This document shows positions 24,301 through 36,782 of a stretch of 64,000 nucleotides of DNA, piece after piece. The notes under the pieces were generated by a model. That model had not been told where the DNA came from, made no database searches, and saw nothing but the letters and a program-made list of their open reading frames with translations. Within the stretch, counting starts at the first letter, position 1; each line of letters starts with the position of its first letter. The DNA is taken from contig CM070599.1 of assembly GCA_036346395.1 (NCBI GenBank), forward strand, positions 4,393,232 to 4,457,231, read 5' to 3'. Made by a program: the position numbers and the translations under genes. Origin of the DNA: Hsuehochloa calcarea. Taxonomy: Eukaryota > Streptophyta > Magnoliopsida > Poales > Poaceae.

Positions 24301-27300
24301 TTGTCTTTGTGAATCTCGACCTTTCTTCTATCGAGATTCGGCTTCTTCTCCTATTTCCACTGTTGAGTCGATTTCATGGTTGACTCTTTCGGACTCTTCA
24401 CCCATTTCTCCACTATCACAGTCTTCTCTTTGAGTGCGCCTCGATGGTTCCATACGTACCTCGCCTTGGTGGTGTCTCCTCTGACAAGTCTCTGGTTCCC
24501 ACAAAGCACCATCATCTCGTTTCTCTGGTATTCACTACTCCAGACGTCCTCGTTCTTCACCAGTCTCCTCTTCTGGTATCTTGCCGACACCCACATCTGA
24601 TCCTCCTGGTGATGCTCCTCCTTACATACTTCATGACCGAGCATCCCTTCAACCTCCTGATCGCCTTGGATTTGCTCCAATAGCTCATGCTCTCTCTGTC
24701 ACTGAGCCTAGTTCTTATCATGAGGCTGCTCCTTATTCTGAGTGGCAGCTTGCTATGGCAGAAGAGCTTGATGCTCTTCGTCGTCTGGAGACTTGGGATA
24801 TTATCTGGCCCTGTGCATGCTCGTCTGATCACGTGCAAGTGGGTGTACAAGATTAAGACTCGGTCTGATGGTACTATTGAGCGCTACAAGGCTCGCCTTG
24901 TGGCCCGCGGTTTTCAGCAGGCATATGGCCCGGGACTACGATGAGACTTTTACCCCTGTTGCTCATATGACCACTTTTCGCACTCTTGTTGCGGTTGTAC
25001 GATCACGGTGGTCTATCTCTCATTTGGATGTTAAGAATGCTTTTCTTAATGGTGTTTTGCATGAGGAGGTCTACATGCGGCCACCACTGGGTATTCTGTT
25101 CTGATGGGCATGTACATGCGTCTTAAATCGTGCTCTTTATGGCCTTAAGAGGCTCCTTGTGCTTGGTTTGCGTTTTACCTCGATGATTCTGCTTTGTTGG
25201 TTTCCTTTGTCGGTTCCCACGATCCTGCTGCTTCATACACTCGCTCACAGTGCGGGAGGAGTACTTGCTTTCTGGTCGTGTCACACAACCCCGAGACCCT
25301 CATGCGTACCAAGCTAGTCCCATGATCAGTAGCTAGCTTGCACAGTTGCAACAATGATGCATTCATAACCATTCAACGACGAACTAATGAAGCAGACAAA
25401 GTAATATTATTTAAAACAACGAAGACCTTATGGTCAAGGTTCTTACAAAAGTCGCCTCACAGGGCTTAGCAACAACAGAGTATCTGGCAGCGGAAATCTC
25501 AAGAATACGTGGAGCCCAATCGACATGCCCACGAGCAATCGAGCGGTGGGCGTGACCTAGTTCGCGAAGTCTTCAAAGTAGCCTTCTTCATAGTACTCAA
25601 CATTTCCTGGTTCTTCTGCTGTGACTAATCAACAAAGGGCATAAAGCCGTGAGTACATAAAGTACTCAGCAAGTCGTAGAGAAATGTATGCACATAGTAT
25701 TCATGCCAGGCTTAAACAAGGATGTCTTTATGGTTAATTTGCAGAAAGCAAGTTTAACGATAAATCTGATAATTAGATGGCAAAGCGAGATTTTAAAAGA
25801 ATACTACATAGATAACCAAGTTCCTTTGAATCAAGCGGTGAACATCCGTTCACTTCCCAACCATTCAACCAAGCGTTTCCATCGAACCAAACCACATTTT
25901 TGAAAATACTACCCTTGCGCGAAATCACTGGGCATGTCCGTAATCAGGGACACGGCTATTCGAATAGATTTTTAACACTCTGCGAGAGGTTATGCGGCTT
26001 TACCCACAAGAGATAAATCACTTGCAATGTCCGTCTCGACACACCGAGGGTGTGCGACTAAGTGACTATCACAAGGCCTTTACAAAGTTCCATTTTGCCT
26101 CGGTTACGCTTTCGCTAAGGTTTAGCCATCACACCCCTCTTGCGCCAATAATCAACCCTAACAGAACCGACTCAAAACTTCCCTAATTAGTTGGCGGTCA
26201 GTCCCATACCGGACTTATGGTTGCACGAGGTGACCCGGATCAATGACTTGCAAAGTTAAGTCCTTAGTTGGTCGCTCGCACAAGTCTACCACAACCCAAT
26301 GTGCATCACACACCCACTCTAGCTTCCTACCTCAAGCCCGAGCATAAATCATTTTTGTTCAATCCAGACCAAATGGCAATCCTCGCCATGGCACAACATC
26401 TTTTAATAAAAGTGGCCTCACACCACTGCTCCATAGTTCCATTAGTCAAATTTCATTCATCATTGAACATGTGATCGAAAGTATGCGGGTAACTAGAGCA
26501 TGTCTAAGCAATATCGCTCCCAAGTTGGTAATACAATTATGTCCAACTAGTATCAACCATCCTAAGGTGTCCAAGGATATATGTCATTCAAGGAGACATT
26601 TCATTTCCAATTTATCAAGGAGGCATAATGGCAATTTGGTAATTATCTACTCCCAAAACCATTTTTAATAAAACTAGCCATGCATGATATTTTAATACAA
26701 TATACATTTGTAAAATGGGTTCAACATGGTCAAAGGCCTACGACTTGCCTTCGTTGATGAGGAGAGGTCTTGATCGTCGGTCAAGAAATCTTAAAACGCA
26801 GGAATCTACGTGCGAGAATAGCAACAAATAAATAAAACAGCACCAAATGAACTCCAAAATTACAAAACCAACTCCAAATGAAAGAGGATGAATTTATATG
26901 AATTTAGAAATTTGGATCACCCAAATCGGAGTTCGGATGTGAAAGTTATAGCCAAAAGAAGTTTCAAAATTACATAAAATGATGGAATTAGGGTTTTGGA
27001 TTTTTGAATTATTTTTCAACTAAAAATCCGGTTTTGACGTCGTATTGCATAGCGTACGTCGCAGCGCTACGTGGCGACCACGCGGTCGCTCGTCGCCAGG
27101 CGCCGACGCTGGCCCGACTGGCACCGACGCCGGCAGCCACTTCGGCCCATTCGAGTCGAGAGAGAGAGAGAGAGAGAGAGAGGGGAGCGCGGGCATGGGG
27201 GCGAGTCGGGAAGACGGCAGCGCCAAGAACGGGAACAGCATGATGCCGGGGAGACAGCACATGGAGGCGCGGAGGCGGAAGACGAGGAGGCGGGCGAGGA

Positions 27301-29939
27301 GCAAGAGAGAGAGAGAGAAAAGAAGAGAGGAGAGGAAGAGGCGCGGCGGATTTTATAGAGCTCATGGCAGACGGAGCCTTGGCGTGGCGGCGGCGGCGCC
27401 TTGAGGCGCGGAGGGACGGACGCACGCGAGATTCATGGGCGAGATTCGCAGCGGCATTGGGCGGCGTGGGAGAAAACGGCGGCGCGACGAAGACGACGAC
27501 GGACGCCGTCCGATTCGTCGACGGTGGGGGAGCGAGAGACGCGGCGACGGAGAGCCGTCCGATTCGACGGACGGTGGGGAGCGGAAGAAGCGCGGTGAAG
27601 AATGGCCGTCCGATTGCGATCGGACGGTTGAGAAGACGGAGGGCGCGGAGAAGATGAATCGGCGCCGTCCGATTTCGATCGAAGCGCTGGGAAGCGGAAG
27701 AAGCGCGCGCGCGGATCGGCGGATCGCGATCCAACGGCGAGAAGAAAGGAGAGCGCGGCGAAAGAAACGGCGATCTCAATCCAACGGTCAAGAAGACGGC
27801 ACGCGGCAAGGCGAGGGTCACACGATGACGATCGGACGGTGAGGGCGAAGCACATGAGCGGCGGGAGATGGGAATAGTGGTGGTAAGCTAGGGTTTCGCC
27901 CACGCATTTAAAAGAGATTTTAAATACCTTTTTCATTTCAGAAATTCAAATAAATCAAAAGGAAATTTAGAAAATAGCAAATAGACTCCAAAAATTCTAG
28001 AAAAATTCACAGAAATTCCTTGAATTATTCTTGACTTAAAAAAAATACTTTTAACTTTAAATTTTCTTTTCCTTTTGCAAATAAATTAATTTTTAATTTC
28101 GGGAAAAAGGAAAATCAATTTCTAAAATCCAATAAATCCAAGGAAATTCTCAAAATAATAAGTTTTGATTTTTAAATTCTAGGAAATTCAATTAAACCAA
28201 CTTTAATTTAATTGAAGTTTGATTAACTCATATTAAACTGCAAATGGATTTCTGAAATTTCCAAATTAAGCTTTTGACGAATAGAAACAAATGGTTCTCC
28301 TTTAAAATTTTCAAAAACTCCGAAAAACGGGACGCTACATACAGTTTGTGCTATCAGAACTACAGATTGCTGACTTCTTTACGAAGCCACAGACTAGGGC
28401 ACAACATTTGTATTTTCTCTCCAAACTCAGTGTATGTGATCCACCATGAGTTTGAGGGGGGGTGTTAGAATAGGGCTCTAGATATTATTTGGTTTCCTTA
28501 TCTGTAACCTCCTGTTGTACCTCTATATATTGCCCATTGGGCCCTCTTGAATATATACACGTTATTCCTAACATACATAACCCCTTTCGGGTTTTGCGAT
28601 ATCTCCGTGGAACCATCACTCAACGCCTCTTTTTCCCTTGCTCCAGTTCCTCGCAGCTCCTGGCGTATTCTGATACGACCTGGGCTAGTGGTCCTTCTGA
28701 TCATTGGTTTTTTTTTACTTCTGTATCTTCCTTGGTTCTTCCTTGATTGCTTGAAAAACTAAGAAGCAAGCTGCAGTTTCTTGCTCGAGTGATAAGGCTG
28801 AATTGAGGGCTCTTGTGTCGATGACAACTCAGGTCACCTAGCTATGGTGGCTTCTTGAGGACTTTGGTGTTTCATGGTTTGCACCTACCGAGGATCGAAA
28901 TCCGTTTTGGAATTTCGACGACGGCTGCATCGAAGAATCCACGATTCTCGGAAATTAAAAAAAACCAGGCCGAATTTGAATTTCAAATTTTAAACACAGG
29001 TTTTATCTCGACCGATTCTGCGTGATGAATCGACAAAAACCGAAAACCTAAAATGGTGAAAAATGGTAATTAACAAATTTAAATTTGGAATAATGTAAAT
29101 ATTAATGAGAAAGTGTTTAAAGTTGTACATAAAAAGTCCTCCTTGGTAGCTTCGCTCTCTAGAGCAGTCCTCTCGTCCAAGTGTTCTAAAGCATGTAAAG
29201 TAATAGAAAACATAAGTTAATGGGAATGAATGATAACTTGACTAGCATACTAAAAACAATAATGAGTAGTATTTCATACCAGTACATTGTCGACAAACGC
29301 GAAGGTTGTGCAATGTAGTCATTGTTGTCATATAGTACAAGTCATTCGTATTGAGATAGGTGAGCTTTGTATTGATCCCAAGTGTGTTTCGTGGGCATAT
29401 TGTAGTCAATGATTGTAAAGTTGTTGGTAATATTCGGGTTCGACCCACTGGTAAACTATTCTGGCATGGGGATGAGGTACTGGATGGGGGCGAGACATGC
29501 AGTCGCGATGGCGAGGAGGAGAATCCAATGGAGAGGAGAGGAAAAAATTCGCGATTTTTTTTTTTTTCAGCCGATAACCGGTGGTGGGGTTTTTACCACT
29601 GTCTACTACGTTACCGTCTAACAGCGCTGGTGCGATCAGCATTGCTCGAGATTTGGTGAAGCATGAGCTCACGAAGCATATTGGAGTTGATGCTTCCTAC
29701 ATGCGGTCATAGGTGCAGCAGCAGGTCGTTACACTTCAATACGTGTCTTCAGAACTTCAGTTGGTAGATTTCTTCACAAAGACGCAGACTACAGATCATC
29801 ATTGATTGTATCTCTCCAAACTCAATGTTGTTGATCCACCCTGAGTTTGAGACTTGAGACTGAGATGGGGGGTTGAGAGTATATGTCTTAGTTTCTCTAT
29901 GTATATAGTGTTTTCTGCTTATTTGCCTTTGGCCCCTTG

Positions 29940-29996
<57 letters not shown>

Positions 29997-32900
29997 GCTT
30001 TGGCCCCATGGAATAGATTCGAGTTCCATTCCAACAATAGTAATGTCTATTTTTAAGCCAATAACCGACAATACTATAGTAAGCTTTCATACATCGCCTA
30101 TGACTAGAGCATTTGGAACAGGGTCCTCATTGTTTTCTCCGATGTGTCCTCTCGTGAATACCATTTTTCCATCTTTGGTGATGAGATATTGAGATCTAAG
30201 TCACTCGATCGAGATTCATATAACTCGTGATTGGTTTAACAAGTAATACACCGCACAGTGCATCTTTGTTTTGACCTTTCTCCGATTGATCGAACTTGCT
30301 CTTGGCTTTTTCCAAAATATCCGCCCAAACACTTGTCTTTCACCTACTTCATTCCAATACAAGGGGTTCTGCATTTTCTTAGTAAAGAGCTTCAAATGGA
30401 GACATCCGGAGGCTTGACTGTAATCGTTGTTATAGGAAAACTCGCATAAGGTAGCATTTGATCCCAATCGGTCTCGATTTGCTAAGGCACAAGCCCTTAA
30501 CATATCTTCTAGGATTTGATTTACTCTTTACATACATCCATCCGTCTGGGATGATAAGTCAGATGAAATTTAGATTAGTACCCAAAACAACGTGCAACTT
30601 CGCCAAAATCTTGAGGTGAATCGGATCCTCGATCGACACGATCTTCTTGGCACTCCATGCTTTGGCACACTATCTTTGCCATGTACAATTACGCCATCTA
30701 TCACCGAGTAAGTAGTCTTGGTCGGGAGAAAGTGAGCAACTTTGGTTAGGCGATCCACAATTACCGGATAGAATCATATCGACCTTGTTCTTGGCAAACC
30801 AAAGATAAAATCCATGCCAATTTCTTTCCATTTCCATTCGTGCACTTTCAAGGGTTGCAGAGTCCAAAGAGTCTTTGATGCTCGGCTTTAACTCGCTGAC
30901 AGACATCACACTGAGCTACAAACTCGGCAATCTCACGCTTCATGCTAGGCCACCAATACATTTCTTTAAGGTCTTGGTACATCTTTGTGCTTCCAGGGTG
31001 AATGGAATACAAAGTTTCATGGGCTTCCTTGAGTATCAGCTGCTTAAGCTCTTCCTGATCTGGAACACAGATTCGCTTGTCAAACCAAATGGTGCCTTGC
31101 TCATCTTCTGAAAATCTCAGGGCTTTACCCTTCTCCATGTTGCTCTTGATTTCCTTAATATTGGCATCTTCAACTTGAGCTTCCTTGATCTGATTCCGCA
31201 AAGTGGGTTGAACTTCTAAGGCAGCTAGATAACCTTCTTCAACCAACTCTAACTTGAGCTTACGAATTCTTCATGAAGGGTCGGTGATTTTCCTTGATCG
31301 TCGTGGTATTGCGAGAGACTTTTACGCTCAAGGCATCTGCCACAACATTAGCTTTGCCTGGGTGGTAATGGATTCCAATATCATAATCCTTGATTAACTC
31401 TAACCACCTTCTTTGCCTCATATTAAGATCAGCCTGAGTGAAAATGTACTTCAAGCTCTTATGGTCCGTGTAGACTTCACAGCGATTACCAATAAGGTAA
31501 TGACGCCATATCTTTAGAGCGTGCACTACGGCAGCTAACTCCAAGTCATGAGTAGGGTAATTTACTTCATGAGGCCTCAACTGACGGGAAGCATAGGCTA
31601 CTACCTTCCTTTCTTGCATCAGGACACAACCAAGTCCTTGCCGGGATGCATCACAGAAAATCTCAAAATCCTTCCGGACATCGGGCAAAATCAACACCGG
31701 AGCTGTGGTCAACCGCTTCTTCAACTCTTGAAAACTTTGCTCATAATTTGTTGTCCAAGCAAACTTCTTTTCTTTCTTCAACAGCTGAGTGAGGGGTCTT
31801 GCTATCTTGGAGAATCCTTCTATGAATCGACGATAGTATCCTGCCATTCCAAGAAAACTTCTGACCTGAGGCACTGACTTGGGTGACTCCCAATTAAGCA
31901 CATCCTTAACCTTGCTAGGGTTAACAGATACTCCTTCTGCAGACATGACATGTCCCAAGAAAGTAACTTCTTTCATCCAAAACTCACACTTGCTGAATTT
32001 AGCATAGAGTTGATGATCTCTAAGCTTATTCAGGACCAAACGGAGGTGCTCTTCATGCTCTTCTTCACTCTTGGAATACACCAAAATATCGTCAATGAAG
32101 ACAATGACGAACTTATCCAAATACTCCATGAATACTTTATTCATCAAGTTCATAAAGTAGGCAGGGGCATTGGTCAATCCAAATGACATGACTGTGAACT
32201 CATACACCCATACCGGTTGAGAAAGTCGTCTTGGGAATATCTTCCGACGAATCTTCAATCGGTGGTATCCTCGACCTCAAGTCTATTTTGGAGAACACAC
32301 CGCTCCTTTCAACCGGTCAAACAAATCATCGATCCCGGCGGAGGGTACTTGTTCTTGATGGTGACCTCATTGAGGCTCTGTAATCCACACACATCTGTTG
32401 GGTGCCATCCTTCTTTGCAACAAAGATCACTGGGCTCCCAAGGTGAAGAACTTGGCCGGACAAAACCTTTCTCTTGCATTTCTTCAATTTGCTTCTTGAT
32501 TCAACCAAATCATTGTGAGCAATCAGTAGGGTCTCTTGAAAATAGGTGCGTTCTGGAACAAGATTGATGACAAACTCCAAGTCTCGATGCAGCGGCATTC
32601 GGTAGGTCATCGGGAAAGACATCCAAAACTCTCGACTATTGGCACTTCTTCCAAAGACACAACACTGCATCGCAGACTAAAGATCCAAATAGCTTCTCGG
32701 GAGGCTTCAAACTTTACCTTGGTTCCATCCGGATGACCAAAGTGATGCTTCTACCACCACAATCCAAGAGGGCTTGGTGATTGGCAAGCCAATCCATTCC
32801 CAAAATCACATCAAGAGACTTGGTGTCTATGATGATGAGATTAGCAAGGAATTCTACCCTTCTATGGTCACTTGAACCTTAGGGCAACCTTGGTTCGTAC

Positions 32901-35900
32901 TCAATTCGAGCCGGAGATCGAACCAACAAAACACTTTTAAGAGGCAAAACTTCCAACCGGTGCCTTTCAAAGAAAACTCAGAAACAAGCGAATGCTGAAG
33001 CTCGAGAATCAAACAAAACGATGGCGGTCTTTGAATTGACAAGGAACTTACCCGGACGACGTCCGGTCGTGTCAGGCTTCCTCCACAGTGGTGTGGTTCA
33101 CACGACCTCTTCCAAAAGGTGAGGAGACTTGGCCGGTGCGGTTGGAGTCCGAGGGGCTCCACGTGCGACTCTGGAGTGGGGTCTGGTGGGGTAGCTCCCA
33201 TGTTGAAACGAGCAGAGAAGGGCCTTGCCTCTGCGGGCAATCACGGCGAAGTGCCCGGTGATGGCACTTAAAGCGATGATCCGTGGCGGGGTTGACATTC
33301 CTTGGCTGCTTTGTTCTTTGGGCTGCTGAAGCTGCGCGTCACTTTGGGCTAACTGGGCGAGTCTTTGCTGTGGGGCTCTGAAGGTGACAGTGGAGCAACA
33401 CGGCGGAGGCGGCACATTCATTCGACTCTGGGGAGTGAGGCCGATGGGCACCGTCTTGCATCATCTTTCTCTTGCGGGATTCTTCCACTCACGGCGGGAT
33501 TCTTCGATGAGCATGGCCTTGTTCACCAGTCTTTGGAAATCGCATAATCATTCCCAATGACTTGCACCTTCAAACGGGGTTGAGTCCTCTCTTGAAGCGC
33601 TTGGCGGGCATCATCTGTGGCAACGTCCTGCAGGGCATAACGGGATAACGAGTGAATCATTAAGATATTCACTCACCGACGTGTTGCCTTCTTTGCGACT
33701 CACGGAACTCATTCTTCTTCATTTCCACCTTTCCATCAGGGATATGGGAGTGGCGGAAAGCTCCTGAAAACTCGGCCCAAGTGATACTCTCATGGTTTCC
33801 ATGGGCGGCACAATAGTTCTCCCACCATTCTGCAATGTACCTTCAAGTGGTGGGTGGCATCTGAACCTTCTCGCGATCATCACAACGGGTGATAGCGAGC
33901 TTCTTTTCCATGGAACGTAACCAGTCATCTGCGTCCAATGGCTCCGAGGAGCTAGAGAAAGTGGGCGGATGGGTCCTTAGAAACTCTGTCGGCTGGGTGA
34001 GGAAAATCGGGGGAGGAGCGGCGTGGGCGTGGCGGTTGCTTGACTGCTCGATTCATCAAGGCGGCGAGGCGCAGCGATGCGGTTCTGGCGATTCATCATC
34101 CGAGTCATATTCGCATCAAAGAGCTCATCACCGCGTCTGGCCGCCATGAATCGACTCAAACCGGATCTGCTGGCGGCTGGGAAGGCGGGCATCGGCGCTT
34201 GAGTCTCATCCGGCTTGCGGAGTTGCGGTCCGAACCATCTGCGACAAAGCTTCACAGGTTTAATAGACGAGAAGAAGAAAGCAATTTAGATGCGAGGGAA
34301 AGCACGGAGATGAGCGAGGAACAAGGGAGATAGATGGATCAACCTAATGCGGACAAAATTGGTTTTACCCAACGAACGGATAGCCGAAAAGCTATCAAGA
34401 AGCAAACCAAAAGGGACACTTAAGCACAAAAGCACTATTACGCCAACTAAACGAATCTAAAACTAGGGAGGGAAGCTACCAATCTAATCTTTACGGAGGG
34501 TCAACTTGGAACAGACTGCGGATCTTGAGCTTCTAAAGCTTCCATTGCCTGATCTTGAAGGGCTCGATCCTAGGGATAATTCCAGAGATGAGGGAGTCAA
34601 ATTTAAATTTGAAAACCAAGTTCTAGAAAAGATAAGATAAAAGAACTCAAGAATGATATAAGAGGGTAAGATGATAAGAAAAGAATAGAATAAGATAAGA
34701 AAGAACAGAATAAGACGAGAGAAGAATATCTAGTCAAGTTAATTGCTTGGTTTGATTTAGAAAATATATTTTGAATCTTTGACTAAGACGACCAATCTAG
34801 CTAAAGGTTACGTCCTACAGTCGATATGGCTCTGATACCATCTCTTGTCGGCGCCCCGGGTGTCACACAACCCCGAGACCCTCTGTGCGTACCAAGCTAG
34901 TCCCATGATCAGTAGCTAGCTTGCACAGTTGCAACAATGATGCATTCATAACCATTCAACGACGAACTAATGAAGCAGACAAAGTAATATTATTTAAAAC
35001 AACGAAGACCTTATGGTCAAGGTTCTTACAAAAGTCGCCTCACAGGGCTTAGCAACAACAGAGTATCTGGCAGCGGAAATCTCAAGAATACGTGGAGCCC
35101 AATCGACATGCCCACAGGCAATCGAGTGGTGGACGTGACCTAGTTCGCGAAGTCTTCAAAGTAGCCTTCTTCATAGTACTCAACATTTCCTGGTTCTTCT
35201 GCTGGGACTGATCAACAAAGGGCATAAAGCCGTGAGTACATAAAGTACTCAGCAAGTCGTAGAGAAATGTATGCACATAGTATTCATGCCAGGCTTAAAC
35301 AAGGATGTCTTTATGGTTAATTTGCAGAAAGCAAGTTTAACAGTAAATACAGTAATTAGATGGCAAAGCAGGATTTTAAAAGAATACTACATAGATAACC
35401 AAGTTCCTTTGAATCAAACAGTGAACATCCCGTTCACTTCCCAACCATTCCAACCAAACGCTTCCATCGAACCAAACCACATTTTTGAAAATACTACCCT
35501 TGCGCGAAATCACTGTGCATGTCCGTGCATCGGGACACGGCTATTCGAATAGATTTTAACACTCTGCAGAGGTTGTGCGACTTTACCCACAAGAGATAAA
35601 TCACTTGCAATGTCCGTCGACACACTTCCGAGGTGTGCGACTAAGTGACTATCACAAGGCCTTTACAAAGTTCCATTTTGCCTCGGTTACGCTCGCTAAG
35701 GTTTCGCCATCACGACCCTCTTGCGCCAATAATCAACCCTAACAGACCGACTCAAAACTTCCCTAATTAGTTGGCGGTCCGTCCCATACCGGACTTATGG
35801 TTGCACGAGGTGACCCGATCAATGACTTGCAAAGTTAAGTCCTTAGTTGGTCGCTCGCACAAGTCTACCACAACCCAATGTGCATCACACACCCACTCTA

Positions 35901-36751
35901 GCTTCCTACCTCAAGCCCGAGCATAAATCATTTTTGTTCAATCCCACCAAATGGCAATCCACGCCATGGCACAACATCTTTAATAAAAGTGGCCTCACAC
36001 CACTGCTCCATAGTTCCATTAGTCAAATTTCATTCATCATTGAACATGTGATCGAAAGTCTCGGGTAACTAGAGCATGTCTAAGCAATATCGCTCCCAAG
36101 TTGGTAATACAATTATGTCCAACTAGTATCAACCATCCTAAGGTGTCCAAGGATATATGTCATTCAAGGAGACATTTCATTTCCAATTTATCAAGGAGGC
36201 ATAATGGCAATTTGGTAATTATCTACTCCCAAAACCATTTTTAATAAAACTAGCCATGCATGATATTTTAATACAATATACATTTGTAAAATGGGTTCAA
36301 CATGGTCAAAGGCCTACGACTTGCCTTCGTTGACGAGGAGAGGGTCTTCGGTCGTCGGGTCGAAGAAATCTTCCAAACGCAGCAGGAATCTACACGCGAG
36401 AATAGCAACAAATAAATAAAACAGCACCAAATGAACTCCAAAAATTACAAAACCAAGACCAAATGAAAGAGGATGAATTTATATGAATTTAGAAATTTGG
36501 ATCACCCAAATCGGAGTTCGGATGTGAAAGTTATAGCCAAAAGAAGTTTCAAAATTACATAAAATGATGGAATTAGGGTTTTCGGATTTTTCGGAATTAT
36601 TTTTCAACTGAAAAATCCGGTTTTGACGTCAATACTGCATAGCGTACACGCGCGCGCTTACGTGGCGACCACGCGGTCGCTCGCTACGTCGCCAAGTCTT
36701 ACGCAATGACGACACACCGACGCTGCGGCCACTTCGGCCAGCTCGCGGTCG

Positions 36752-36782
<31 letters not shown>

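Larger units (their letters stand above)
28340..30242 (+). repeat. First copy of duplicated block (C4 tail, C3 tail, PUL exon)
   Basis: Near-copy of 37961-39859. It contains the C4 RNase H end and 3' LTR (28463-28573) with TACAT, C3 RNase H pieces, a CCGGT-type insertion (about 28900-29620), the C3 3' LTR (about 29871-30036) with ATAGT, PUL intron sequence and a dead PUL exon. The copies diverge right after GTTTAACAAGTAATACAC (about 30250), where gypsy integrase sequence begins. Confidence 0.92.

Noticed and set aside
27009..27821. Long ORFs on both strands in GC-rich DNA (also 36629-37466)
   Set aside because: They lie inside the two gypsy LTR copies and arise from repeated CCGTCCGATT-type words. 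The two copies do not preserve a common frame.
30250..34845. Independent gypsy insertion unrelated to the left LTR
   Set aside because: The left LTR at 25276-28339 matches the right LTR over its full length, so both belong to one element that was later rearranged.
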